Assembly (NCBI GenBank): GCA_963741305.1
Contig: CAVUHL010000003.1
Span: forward strand, 7,254,001 to 7,318,000
Reading direction: 5' to 3'
DNA from: DATMER01 sp963741305
GTDB lineage: Bacteria > Acidobacteriota > Thermoanaerobaculia > Multivoradales > UBA5704
Length of the DNA stretch: 64,000 nucleotides
In this document: positions 24,787 to 33,181 of the stretch, piece by piece
Position numbering within the stretch: the first letter of the stretch is position 1
How the letters are laid out: each line of letters begins with the position of its first letter
Program-made: the position numbers and the translations under genes
The notes under the pieces: model-generated
What the model was told of the DNA's origin: nothing
Database searches by the model: none
The model's input: the letters and a program-made list of their open reading frames with translations, nothing else

Positions 24787-24818
24787 GAGGGGCGGCCACC
24801 CGGCCGCCCCTCTTCCCT
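24787..24818 (+). terminator. Intrinsic terminator after the fusion protein gene
   Basis: GAGGGGCGGCC (24787-24797) pairs with GGCCGCCCCTC (24802-24812) around ACCC and is followed by TTCCCTT. A strong GC stem a few bases past the stop codon, with a modest T-rich tail. Confidence 0.7.
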
Positions 24819-24854
24819 TGCTCTTCACGGTTCCTGATACAATCCTTGCTATAT

Positions 24855-25616
24855 ATGCGGATCCAGGTGCTAGGCGGCTATGGCGGCGAGAGCCTGGAAT
24901 GCCGCATGACGTGCCTGCTCATCAACGGCAGCATCGCCCTTGACGCGGGCTCGCTCTCGCAGGCGCTCTCGGTCGAGCGGCAGGTGGCGGTCCACACGAT
25001 CCTGCTCAGCCACTCGCACATGGACCACACCAACTCGCTGCCGTTCTTCATCGAGAACGTCTACGGCAAGAGCGAGAAGGCGATCGACATCCACGGCTCG
25101 CCGGCCACGGTCTACGCGATCCGCAAGTACCTGTTCAACAACGCCACCTGGCCCGACTTCACCCGCCTGCCCAACCACCTGCTGCCGGCGATGCGCTTCC
25201 TCGAGCTGGAGAGCGAGGTGCCGGTGGTGATCGACGGCGTCAGCTTCACGCCGATCCCGGTGAGCCACACGGTGCCCACGCACGGCTTCCTGATCGAGCA
25301 GAACGGCTCGGCCGTGCTCTGGTCGAGCGACACCGGACCCACCCAGCGCTTCTGGGAGATCGCCAACCGCACCCCGAACCTGCGGGCCGTGTGCATCGAC
25401 ACGAGCTTCGACAACTCGCTGCAGCCGATCGCGGACGTCTCCCTCCACCTGACTCCGCAGACCCTCCATGCCGAGCTGCGCAAGCTGGAGAGGAAGGTCC
25501 CCATCCTCCTCCATCACCTGAAGCCGCCCTGCGTGGACAAGATCCACGAAGAGGTCCGCAAGCTCCGGATCCCGGACCTGGAATTCCTCGAACAGGGCAA
25601 GGAGTACACTTTCTGA
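24855..25616 (+). CDS. MBL-fold hydrolase, class II cyclic-nucleotide phosphodiesterase-like
   Basis: 253 residues starting 'MRIQVLGGYGGESLECRMTC', typical of MBL phosphodiesterases of class II. 'LSHSHMDHTNSLPFF' is the HxHxDH zinc motif, and 'PVSHTVPTHGFLI' and 'WSSDTGPTQRFW' supply later ligands. Class II enzymes hydrolyse 3',5'-cyclic nucleotides. The true substrate could be another phosphodiester. The start is set by the onset of the fold; upstream in-frame sequence is terminator. No clear ribosome site is visible, so translation may be leaderless or weak. Confidence 0.78.
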   Translation: MRIQVLGGYGGESLECRMTCLLINGSIALDAGSLSQALSVERQVAVHTILLSHSHMDHTNSLPFFIENVYGKSEKAIDIHGSPATVYAIRKYLFNNATWPDFTRLPNHLLPAMRFLELESEVPVVIDGVSFTPIPVSHTVPTHGFLIEQNGSAVLWSSDTGPTQRFWEIANRTPNLRAVCIDTSFDNSLQPIADVSLHLTPQTLHAELRKLERKVPILLHHLKPPCVDKIHEEVRKLRIPDLEFLEQGKEYTF

Positions 25617-25631
25617 AATTGGTCTGTTCCT

Positions 25632-26942
25632 TCAAGCTGACCCCGGCTCGAGCACCAGATCGAGCTCCCAGGGCCGCACGAAGTGGACGGGCACGCCTTC
25701 GATCACCGTGTCGAGCCGCAAGGAGGCGTTGACGACGCCCAGACAGGCGGGGCGGTAGGCTGCGAGGAAGCTGTGCGTTCCCCGTGACACGATCGGACGG
25801 GGAAGGTCTCCCGCCTTGACCTCGATCGCCACGAGCCGCTCCCCGCGCTGCACGACGAAGTCGACCTCGGCTCCGCTTTTCGAGCGCCAGAAGCGGATCT
25901 CATCGAGAAGGTCCAAGCGTTTGGCCAGCTCGTTGAAGATCGCATTTTCCCAGAGAGCGCCGCGGTCGGGGCGCTCGCTGCCCGGCTTGAAGCCGCCGAA
26001 GACCGCATTGCGCAGGCCGTTGTCGAGGAAGAAGACCTTCGGGGTCCCGGTGATCTCGGAGCGTTTGCCTCCCGCGAAAGGCGGCACCAGCCGGAGCACG
26101 TGCGCTTCCTCCGCGATTTCGAGGTAACGGCCCACGGTGTTGCGGGAAGCCTGGGAGAGACCTGCCCAGTCCGTGAGGTTCACCAGGTTTCCGATGTCCG
26201 CCGCCGCCAGCTCCAGGAGCTTCCGGAAGACCGACGGGCGTTCGATCTGGTGGAGATCCGAGGTGTCTTTGAGAACGAAAGCTTCGACCAGGTAGTGCAA
26301 TGCCGGCGCAGGATCGGGATCGAACCACGTCTCTGGATAGCCGCCCGCGATGACGATCCTTTCCCACAGGTCGCGAAACCGTGCGTCGCGGATCGCAGGC
26401 GTGAGCCCGTCGGGCACGAGCGCGACGACCTCCTGGAGCGAGAGGGGAAGGAGCCGGGTTCGCCGGGCTCTGCCGGCGAGAGATTCCCGTGTCCGAGAGC
26501 TGAATGCAAACGATGAGCTGCCTGTGGCGACGATTCGCCGAGCCCTGTCGAGGTCGACAAGGCCCTTGAGGAAGAGCGGCGCCTCCGCCAGATGCTGGAT
26601 CTCCTCGAAAAGAAGGAGTGTCGCGGGGCTCAGAACCTCCCCCAAGGCATCGAGCGCCAGCGCGGGAGACTGAGCAAGCTCGCGGATCCGAGGCTCTTCG
26701 GCATGAAGGACGAGGACCGGATCCTCGAAATGAGTCAGGACCTCCCGAATCCACGTGGACTTTCCGGCTTGCCGCGGCCCCACCACCAACTCCGCCCGTC
26801 CCGGGCGCAGCTCGAGTTGCCGGCGGCGTGCGACGAACGGCTCAGGCAAGGAAGCCGCGAGCAGGGACTGCTGGTCCGCCGGCTGGTCCAGCCAGGGATT
26901 GTGAGCACGCAGAGTCGCCAACAGCGCCGAATCCATCCACAT
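25632..26942 (-). CDS. AAA ATPase with DUF4143 domain
   Basis: 436 residues. The N-terminal ATPase (AAA_14 type) has Walker A 'GPRQAGKSTWI', Walker B 'LLLFEEIQHL' and sensor 'RRIVATGSSS'. The C-terminal DUF4143 domain contains a restriction-nuclease-like strand set ('RSKSGAEVDFVVQRGERLVAIEVKAG') matching the D-x(n)-ExK pattern. Such proteins are common, patchily distributed and linked to mobile DNA, with unclear function. It stands alone, convergent with the MBL gene and 90 bases from the next. The gap 26943-27034 holds short direct repeats of CCGGTC/GATGAG but no gene. Confidence 0.85.
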   Translation of the reverse strand: MWMDSALLATLRAHNPWLDQPADQQSLLAASLPEPFVARRRQLELRPGRAELVVGPRQAGKSTWIREVLTHFEDPVLVLHAEEPRIRELAQSPALALDALGEVLSPATLLLFEEIQHLAEAPLFLKGLVDLDRARRIVATGSSSFAFSSRTRESLAGRARRTRLLPLSLQEVVALVPDGLTPAIRDARFRDLWERIVIAGGYPETWFDPDPAPALHYLVEAFVLKDTSDLHQIERPSVFRKLLELAAADIGNLVNLTDWAGLSQASRNTVGRYLEIAEEAHVLRLVPPFAGGKRSEITGTPKVFFLDNGLRNAVFGGFKPGSERPDRGALWENAIFNELAKRLDLLDEIRFWRSKSGAEVDFVVQRGERLVAIEVKAGDLPRPIVSRGTHSFLAAYRPACLGVVNASLRLDTVIEGVPVHFVRPWELDLVLEPGSA

Positions 26943-27034
26943 TCAGGGTAGCTCTGAGCAGGGAGCCCGGTCAATGGTCAGTCTGCCTGCCGATGAGCAG
27001 GGTTCATCGTCAAGGAGCCGGTCGATGAGTAGAG

Positions 27035-28480
27035 TCAGCTTACCGGAAAGGCCATCAACCCGCCCTGGATCGTCGAGACGATCACCAGATCGCCGGCCAG
27101 GGCGGGGGAGCCTGCGATGCCCCACTGATGAGCGCCGGGCACCTCGGGCAGCGGATAGCGACGGAGAAGCTTGCCGGTCGCGGGGTCGAGCATCGAAAAG
27201 CTCGCGGCGTGCGGGATGAAGTAAGGGTCGCCGCCGGCCGCGCCGGCAAAGATCCGGTCCCCAACGAGGAGGGGAGTCCCGAACGTCCATCCGTAGACAT
27301 CGGTACGCCAGATCACGCGGCCGTTCTCAGGAGAGATCGCGCTCACGCGGCGAAGATCCGACGAGCCGATGTAGAGCACGCCGTCGGCCAGAACGGGCGT
27401 CGACTCCACCCATGATCCCCAGAAAAAAGTCTTCCAAAGCCGCTCGCCGGTCGCGAGAGCGAGCGCGTACAGGCCGCCGCCCCGATTGCCGATGAAGACC
27501 CGATCCCCGGCGACGAGCGGCTGGTCCTCGACTTCCGCCCCGGTATCGTGCTTCCAGATCTCCTTGCCCGTGGCGCGATCGAGGGCATAGACGAAATGAT
27601 CGGAGCTGCCGAAGAGGACGCGCTCGCCCGAGACCGCCGCGCCGCCCCGCACCCGGCCGCCCGCCGCGAAGCGCCACCGCCGCGCTCCGCTCGCGGCATC
27701 GACGGCATGGAATCCGCCGTCCCCCGAGCCCACGTAGAGGATCCCGTCCACGAGAACCGGCTTCGCGCCGTGCCAGTCCCAGTCGAAGACCGCCGGGTGC
27801 CCCATGATGCGCGAAGCGCGCGAATCTCCGAGGTCGTAGCGCCAGACCTCCTTTCCGTCCGCGCGATTGAGCCGGAAGAGATAGCCATTATCACAGGTAA
27901 AGAAGACGGCATCGGAGGTCACCGATGCGGTTCCGAAGATCGGGCGCCCGGCAGCGAATGCCCAGACGAGCTTGCCTGTCTTGGCATCGACCGCGTTGAA
28001 GACCCCGCCGGTCGTGCCGATGTACACCTTGTCCTCGAAGACGACCGGCGAAGCAAAGATCTGCCCGTTGAGACGGGTCTGCCAGGCCGGCGCCGGTCCG
28101 GTAGGGACATCGAGGATCGGCGCCGGACCCGGAAGCTTGGAGGCGCGTTGGAAGGACGCCGGGCTGTTGGGCCCGGGGAACGTCCCTTCGAGCCGGTCTC
28201 CCTGAAGCCGAAGCGAAAGCGCCAGCTCGTCGAGGACGACTTGATCACCCTCACGGCGCACGGCGCCCGGCATCTCGGAGGCGAAAGTGTTCGAGACCGG
28301 CTGAGTCAGAAACAGCTTGATCGCGCCCTGCGCATCGCGCCGGAAGTCGAGCCCGACCTCGATCTTCTCCCTCTCCGATCCGGCAATGCCAAGCCACAGG
28401 CCTTCGATCGGATCACTTGGAGCGGCGGCCGAAGCGTTGGCCACCAGGATCGACAGCAACAGCGCGAGCAGTGGTCTCAT
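27035..28480 (-). CDS. Exported PQQ-type beta-propeller protein
   Basis: 481 residues from ATG 28480 behind AAGGAG. A signal peptide (about 19 residues) is followed by a small N-terminal beta domain (about 20-125) and then seven or so propeller blades with the family pattern 'VYIGTTGGVFNAVDAKTGKLVW', 'LYVGSGDGGFHAVDAASGARRW' and 'VFIGNRGGGLYALALATGERLW'. These are PQQ_2/BamB-like repeats. No PQQ-binding catalytic residues of a dehydrogenase (for example the vicinal Cys pair) are seen, so a structural or binding role is more likely. Divergent from the next gene across a 79-base promoter region. Confidence 0.85.
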   Translation of the reverse strand: MRPLLALLLSILVANASAAAPSDPIEGLWLGIAGSEREKIEVGLDFRRDAQGAIKLFLTQPVSNTFASEMPGAVRREGDQVVLDELALSLRLQGDRLEGTFPGPNSPASFQRASKLPGPAPILDVPTGPAPAWQTRLNGQIFASPVVFEDKVYIGTTGGVFNAVDAKTGKLVWAFAAGRPIFGTASVTSDAVFFTCDNGYLFRLNRADGKEVWRYDLGDSRASRIMGHPAVFDWDWHGAKPVLVDGILYVGSGDGGFHAVDAASGARRWRFAAGGRVRGGAAVSGERVLFGSSDHFVYALDRATGKEIWKHDTGAEVEDQPLVAGDRVFIGNRGGGLYALALATGERLWKTFFWGSWVESTPVLADGVLYIGSSDLRRVSAISPENGRVIWRTDVYGWTFGTPLLVGDRIFAGAAGGDPYFIPHAASFSMLDPATGKLLRRYPLPEVPGAHQWGIAGSPALAGDLVIVSTIQGGLMAFPVS

Positions 28481-28559
28481 CGAGGTCTCCTTGTTCAGGA
28501 GAGATACGGCGAGGGACGGCTTCGGGTTTTCGGAAGGCTCGTTGTAAAGTCGTAGCGTC

Positions 28560-29153
28560 ATGATGCCAGAGCAAGCGGAGCGTAGTCTCCGGCCCCGGCT
28601 GAGGGAGAAGCTCCCGGAGCTGCTCCTCGAGGCCGCCTCGGTGGTATTCGCCGTCCTCCTGGCCCTCGCCGTGGACGAGTGGCGCGAGACGCGAAGCCGG
28701 AACGCCCTGGCCGAACGCGCCCGCGCCAGCATCCTCGAAGAGATCCGCACCAACGAGACCGAGCTGCGGAACACCCGGGACAAGAACCGCGCGATGCTGC
28801 GGCATATCGAGGAGGCCCTGCGCCGGCTCATGCAGAAGCGCGACACGGCCCTGGAATTCAACTTCCAGATCGCCCTCCTCTCCTCCGCCGCCTGGAACAC
28901 GGCCCAGATGACACAGGCGGCAAACTTCCTGGACTTCGACTGGGTGAGGCGTGTCTCGAAGGTCTACGAGCTCCAGGGCGTGTACGTCACCAGCCAGTCC
29001 GCCGTCGTGGACCGCATCAGCGGCATCTCGGAGATCCTGGGAGACGACCCGCGGCGGATGCTCAACATCCTCGCCGAGAGGCTGCGGGTTGCCCTCAAGA
29101 TCCAGGACTCGCTGCTGGGGGAGTACGGGAAGGTGCTGGGAGCGGGCGGCTAG
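28560..29153 (+). CDS. Single-pass membrane protein, DUF6090-like
   Basis: 197 residues. After a charged start there is one transmembrane helix directly followed by 'VDEWRETR', the arrangement of DUF6090 proteins ('...NxWxE'). The rest is helical and charged, suggesting a coiled coil ('ILEEIRTNETELRNTRDKNRAMLRHIEEALRRL'). Function is unknown for the family. It is the last intact gene before the array-rich, gene-poor stretch. Confidence 0.7.
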   Translation: MMPEQAERSLRPRLREKLPELLLEAASVVFAVLLALAVDEWRETRSRNALAERARASILEEIRTNETELRNTRDKNRAMLRHIEEALRRLMQKRDTALEFNFQIALLSSAAWNTAQMTQAANFLDFDWVRRVSKVYELQGVYVTSQSAVVDRISGISEILGDDPRRMLNILAERLRVALKIQDSLLGEYGKVLGAGG

Positions 29154-29188
29154 TCCTCGTCACAGTCCGAGTGACGGATACGGTTTCA

Positions 29189-29246
29189 TGTAGGGGCACC
29201 TCTTGTGGCCGCCCTCCGGAGGGCACCCACAAGAGGTGCCCCTACA
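29189..29246. repeat. Perfect hairpin element beginning TGTAGGGGC
   Basis: Perfect 20-base arms at 29189-29208 (TGTAGGGGCACCTCTTGTGG) and 29227-29246 enclose a second palindrome GCCCTCCGGAGGGC (29211-29224). Total 58 bases. Same GTAGGGGC opening as the repeats at 16616-16688. This is a typical REP/BIME-like non-autonomous element and could also act as a terminator for the preceding gene. Confidence 0.8.
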
Positions 29247-29299
29247 CAGGGATGGCCCATCTTTTCCGGCGTGACAGGGAGCTTCCCGAAGGAGATTCC

Positions 29300-30034
29300 C
29301 GTCGCGGAAATTCTCATTCGCCCCTTCCGGATGTCCATTGGCGCGATCGCCATCGAATTTGCCGGCTTCCCCCAACGTATTTTCGTCTCGGCAAAGTCCA
29401 TTGCCGCGCGCCGATGCGTTTTGGAGCGTCACCGAAGTCCATCGGCGCGCCGGCAAAACGCATTGCCGTCTCGCCGATAGCCATCGGTGCGTTCCTGAAC
29501 GCCATCGGCGCCCGGCCATGGGAATTGGAGCCTTGACGACGAAGATTGGAGGCTCCCGAGAGAGATTAGCGCCGTCCGAACACGCATTTTCGTTCGCCAA
29601 TGGGTTTTGGAGCACCGCCGATGGAGATCAGAGCGCCGCCGATCGCCATTGCCGGCTGCCGATGGCTAAGGGAGAGGCGCCAATGGGAAAAGGCGAGCCG
29701 CCGATGGGCATTGGCGAGCGGCAATGGGAATTGGCAAGGCGCCGATCGCTTGAGGGAACCGGAAATGAGCGTTGCCGAGCGGCTATGAGCATCGGCGAGC
29801 CGCCAATCGGCTTTGGAGGAGCGCCAATGGCTAGAGGAGAGAGGCCGATGGGTTTTGGAGGGCGGCCATCGCTCATCGCCGGCCCCCAATGGCCATGGGA
29901 GAGCGGCCAATGGGAATCGGAGAGACGCCGATCCGGAAAGGCGAGTGGGCCAATCCGTAAGACGGGCCGCCAATGGGCGTTGGCGCCGCTCCAATGGATA
30001 TTGCCGAGCCGCCGACGATTCGGCGAGCCCCTTC
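29300..30034. repeat. 21-bp phased array 2 (long, no indels)
   Basis: About 35 consecutive units of exactly 21 bases. One unit starts at 29342 and the 33rd following unit starts at 30014, which is 32 x 21 with no net insertion or deletion. The core is an imperfect palindrome of the CCAATGGGNATTGGCGAG kind (CCRAT...ATTGG). In the first third the opposite orientation dominates (GCCATCGGNG). Unit sequences differ at many positions although their length does not. Frames through it give heptad strings such as 'PMGIGEP', which I regard as by-products. No promoter or gene is seen inside. Confidence 0.88.
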
Positions 30035-30088
30035 TCATCGAGCTCCAGCCCCGCCTGACGGGCGACCTCGGCGACGAGATCCGGGACA

Positions 30089-30460
30089 TTCTGAGCGTCT
30101 CAGAGCGATTCTGAAGTGTCGGCACGTCATTCTGAGCCGCTCAGAACGATTCTGAAGTCCTTCAGAGCCATTCTGAACGGCTGCGAACGGCTCTGAGAAT
30201 CTCAGAACGGTTCCGAGGAAGCAGGAAGCCATCCTGAAGTCCTGAGAATGGCTCCGAGATCTCTGAAGCCATTCTGAGCAGCTCAGAATGACTCTGAAGT
30301 CCTTCGGAGCCATTCTGAGCCGCTGAGAACGGCTCTGAGATTTCCAGAATCGTTCTGAGGAAACTGGGAGCTGTTCTGAAGCCCCAAGAATGCCTCCGAG
30401 GTACTTGAGAATGGCTCCGAGCTTTTCAGAACGGCTCCGAAAACGCTGGCGCAGCTCGGA
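30089..30460. repeat. 20-21-bp phased array 3, TCAGAA-N3-TTCTGA type
   Basis: Nineteen occurrences of TTCTGA or close variants (CTCTGA, CTCCGA, TTCCGA) lie between 30089 and 30460 at steps of 20 or 21 bases (mean just above 20). Best units carry the perfect palindrome TCAGAACGATTCTGA. It begins about 55 bases after array 2 but has an unrelated unit. The gap 30461-30673 continues with vaguely similar GC-rich sequence and no gene. Confidence 0.85.
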
Positions 30461-30673
30461 GTCGCCGGAAAAGGCTCGGCCCTGGCCGGCTTCTCTCCGC
30501 AGGCGCTGAAGCCCGGTGCTGAACGCTGGAAGGGGCTCCAAGCTCCTCAGCAACCTCCCCGCTTCCCCGCTTGCCATTCTTCATCTGACGAAGCTCCTTC
30601 TGTGACCCGGCCGTCCTTCATCATTGCAAGGAATGACATTTCGGGGGGCGTTTCCGTTCCTTGTCTTTTTGAA

Positions 30674-31297
30674 ATGAGCCGAGGTCTACGCTTCGTGCCC
30701 GAAGGTACCACTTTGGTGGAGGTGACGGTCAGGACCTCCCAGTCCCGGCTGCTCCTGCGCCCGGACCCTGCCGTCAACGAGATCATCCTCGGTGTGCTCG
30801 GCCGCAAGTCGATCCTCGTAGGCAAGCCCCTCAAGGGATTGTGGTTCAACCGGACCGAGGAGTACGCCGCCAGGAACAGGGGAGAGGACTTCGGGCGCCT
30901 CAAGTATGCCGAGGAGGAGGAGTTGGTGCTGTCGCAGCTTCCCTGCTGGGCGGACCTGACGCCGGAGCAGTACAGGGAGCGGATCGCAGAGCTGGTCGAG
31001 GAGATCGAGTCGGATGCCCGGGCCGACCGGGAGTCGAGAGGGATCGAGCCGCTGGGAACTGAGGCGATCCTGCGGCAGGATCCTTATAGTCGTCCGAATC
31101 AGACCAAGAAGTCGCCGGCGCCTGTCTACCATGCCGCGTCGAAAGCTGCCAGGGAGAGTTTCTGGGAGGCGTACTCCGCCTTCGTGGCCGCGTTTCGAGA
31201 GGCCGCCGATAGGCTCAAGGCAGGAGATCGGACAGCCCGGTTCCCGCTGGGCTCATTCCCGCCCGCCTTGCCGTTCGTGAGTGCTTACCCGAGCTAG
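30674..31297 (+). pseudogene. REP-associated (Y1) transposase remnant lacking its catalytic core
   Basis: An open frame of 207 residues from ATG 30674 (GTG 30602 is also in frame). The first 40 residues ('RGLRFVPEGTTLVEVTVRT', 'NEIILGVLGR') match the N-terminus I associate with Y1/REP-associated transposases of Acidobacteria-like genomes. The last 145 or so ('GLWFNRTEEYAARNRGEDF' to 'FPLGSFPPALPFVSAYP') match their C-terminal extension. The middle, which should hold the HUH motif and the catalytic tyrosine helix, is absent, with the junction near 30808. The frame is preserved, so it could be expressed as a catalytically dead protein. It is flanked by arrays 2-3 on the left and array 4 on the right. 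Confidence 0.65.
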
Positions 31298-31709
31298 CTA
31301 GCCACCATAGGCGACTCGGTAACGATTTTGACCCTCAGCTTCGTTGGCAACTGGCCTGCTCGAGCTCGCGATCGAGAGAGGAAGGGAAGAGGACTGTCCT
31401 TCGGAGGGCGATTCGGGCTGGGGGGAGGATGTGGTGTTCCTCCAAGAGCATGTTCTAGGCGCCGTCGGCAGGTGATTTCCAGGGATATCTGCCCCGCAAG
31501 GAGGGTTACGTGCTCCTCGGAACTCCTTTGCTCGAGTTGCCGCCGGGGTTACGCCCGCTTCTTCTCGAAACGTCTGTCATTTCCTCGCTCGGGCCGGCGC
31601 ATCTGAAACGGGAGCGTCGCCATCCCGAGCCGCAATGGCCCCCTTCCGACCGGGGATGATGCCGCCGCGGAGGGCGACTGTCGCCCCCGCATCGGGCATG
31701 CCTCCACCT
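31298..31709. other. Non-coding stretch, nothing recognised
   Basis: About 410 bases between the transposase remnant and array 4. Short overlapping frames exist on both strands, but none has a ribosome site, domain or protein-like composition. It may be degraded gene sequence. Confidence 0.6.
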
Positions 31710-31832
31710 GGAAGTCATTTCCCTGGGCTCGGAAGTGAGTTCCGACGGCCCGGAAGGCACTTCCCTGTGCCCCGGAAGTGAGTTCGGGCCACTCGGAAGT
31801 TACTTCCCTGCGCCTCGGAAGTCACTTCCGGC
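31710..31832. repeat. 21-22-bp phased array 4, GGAAGTNANTTCC type
   Basis: Six units start with GGAAG at 31710, 31731, 31752, 31774, 31795 and 31817 (steps 21, 21, 22, 21, 22). The core GGAAGTNANTTCC is palindromic, best in GGAAGTCACTTCC. The 8-9 bases between cores vary. Same design as the other arrays with another sequence. Confidence 0.85.
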
Positions 31833-31849
31833 CGTCCCCCACCAACGCC

Positions 31850-31933
31850 ATGCGAATCTACGAGTATGTCCGGCGCGGCTACCAGTACGTCTTGGTCGAG
31901 TACTGGCAGCAGTGCGATGGCTCGATCACTTAG
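31850..31933 (+). pseudogene. 27-codon open frame, possible gene fragment
   Basis: Codes for 'MRIYEYVRRGYQYVLVEYWQ' plus 7 residues. The aromatic-rich strand resembles the N-terminus of some transposases, but no firm match is recognised and there is no ribosome site. Base composition is lower in GC than the neighbouring genes. The following 120 bases to the hairpin at 32049 hold nothing recognisable. Confidence 0.2.
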
Positions 31934-32048
31934 GTACACCAGTCGATGAAGGGCGGGATTCTACCTACTGCTGGCGGCCGACCGACACCGCCTGTGTCGG
32001 AAACCAGGACTGGCCACCTTCGCCGCTCTGCGATTGAAGCCCCGCAAA

Positions 32049-32084
32049 GGCGGCAGCAGGCCGTAACCAACTGCCGCCCTTTTG
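32049..32084 (+). terminator. Intrinsic terminator, rightward
   Basis: GGCGGCAG (32049-32056) pairs with CTGCCGCC (32071-32078), followed by CTTTT. It probably insulates the membrane-protein pair from upstream transcription. Confidence 0.6.
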
Positions 32085-32251
32085 GGGTCTCAGTACTTGT
32101 GGCCGTCACGAATCCTCTGGCACGTCTTCTAGCTATACTTGGGGGAGAGCGCGCTGGTAACGAACCAGGTCCGCCCCCTTGCCTTCCGAGTTGCAGCGGG
32201 GGCGGCGTCCAATTCGGGTTCAGAGGGATCGAGTCAACTTGGAGGTGAACA

Positions 32252-32647
32252 ATGCGCCCTGCACTTCATCGGCTTATGTATGGTCTTCTGTTCCCCGCCG
32301 TTCTCGGGACATTGTTTGTCCTCTTTGTAAGCGATGAGTTAGCCGAATGGCGCTTTAGCCCACGCTCACTTTTCGCTATCGTCTTCATATCCCATTGGTG
32401 CTTTGAGTTCGTCTTGGCCGGCGACGAGAAGCATCTCGCCAGATACTCATTGCTAGAGTTCGTCGGAGACTTACTCGTAATCGTTGTTATGTACTTGGCG
32501 TTCGATGCACTACCGCCTCGGACAAATGATTATCAGGGTGTCTATCGCTGGGTTTTGATGCTGCCTGTGATCTTCCTTCTCACTGATGTGCTGAGACGAC
32601 TCATGGAGGGCCAAGCCCTCAAAAGAGCATCGTTCGAGTCGACATAG
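32252..32647 (+). CDS. Small integral membrane protein, unknown
   Basis: 131 residues behind a very good ribosome site (GGAGGTG at about 32239). Four hydrophobic segments are visible (about residues 8-28, 40-58, 66-86 and 102-120) with short charged loops, and a positively charged C-terminus. No family is recognised. Codon choice is less GC-biased than in the core genes around it, consistent with recent acquisition. The stop codon shares a base with the start of the next small gene. Confidence 0.65.
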   Translation: MRPALHRLMYGLLFPAVLGTLFVLFVSDELAEWRFSPRSLFAIVFISHWCFEFVLAGDEKHLARYSLLEFVGDLLVIVVMYLAFDALPPRTNDYQGVYRWVLMLPVIFLLTDVLRRLMEGQALKRASFEST

Positions 32648-32805
32648 TGGTGCTGCTCGTGACGGCAGCCTTTTGGTTTGCTGGTCGGCTATGGACGCCA
32701 TTTCGCCAAAGCGGCGTTGCTTTTTGTGCCTTTGTAGCGGTCGTGCTTTTCATGTCAGTGTGGTCGTTTTGGGCTCGCAAGGATAGGCTCGGGTTTGGAA
32801 GCTGA
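32647..32805 (+). CDS. Tiny membrane protein coupled to the previous gene
   Basis: A 52-residue frame starting at GTG 32647 inside TAGTG, so it overlaps the preceding stop by one base. It is almost entirely hydrophobic: two segments ('VLLVTAAFWFAGRLW' and 'AFCAFVAVVLFMSVWSFW') ending in 'ARKDRLGFGS'. The overlap, composition and topology make translational coupling believable. No homologue is recognised. Confidence 0.45.
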   Translation: MVLLVTAAFWFAGRLWTPFRQSGVAFCAFVAVVLFMSVWSFWARKDRLGFGS

Positions 32806-33181
32806 CGAATACCCTCCGTCAGGAGTTTCCTCTCATCAGTCCGCAAGGACGCCCCCCGCAGGAAGAGTATATAGGGGAGGGGCAGGGCGGACGCCCGTCC
32901 TGACCTTGCAGATGCCAGGGACTTCTTAGAGGTACCTCTTCCGCTAGCAGCATCGCAGAGGTTATGGGGTTAAGCGTCGTTCCCATAACTGGCCTAAACT
33001 GCTCTTCTTCTCAGCATGGATAAATAATCCAATGCATGCTTAAGCTTGACGAAACTACTATCGAGGCTCAATATGAGATCTCGTTTTGCAGCAGCGACGG
33101 GCCCCTTGCTAGTGCATCTCGGGTCAAGGTAAACCCTTGAAAGTGAGTGCCTGCCGATGCTTCACTCGATGGAGGACTCGG
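32806..33181. other. Intergenic region upstream of the giant gene
   Basis: 375 bases of lower GC without a convincing gene. It contains a GC hairpin at about 32886-32904 and, at 33046-33074, a possible promoter (TTGACG, 17-base spacer, CAATAT) pointing at the giant gene. A ribosome site GGAGG lies 7 bases before its ATG at 33182. Confidence 0.5.

Noticed and set aside
21229..24828. A 1,199-codon open frame antisense to the metalloprotease fusion
   Set aside because: A typical high-GC shadow frame with Val/Glu/Asp-rich composition and no domain. The sense strand has clear domains, a signal peptide and a ribosome site.
29300..30460. TIGR-type guide array
   Set aside because: The unit length and the lack of two alternating conserved repeat types do not fit, and no Nop-domain (Tas) gene is in the window.
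29338..30577. Open frames across arrays 2 and 3 that code for heptad-repeat 'proteins' on both strands
   Set aside because: A 21-base period keeps all frames open or closed together and makes heptads in every frame. None has a ribosome site, and array 3 breaks the frame with 20-base steps.
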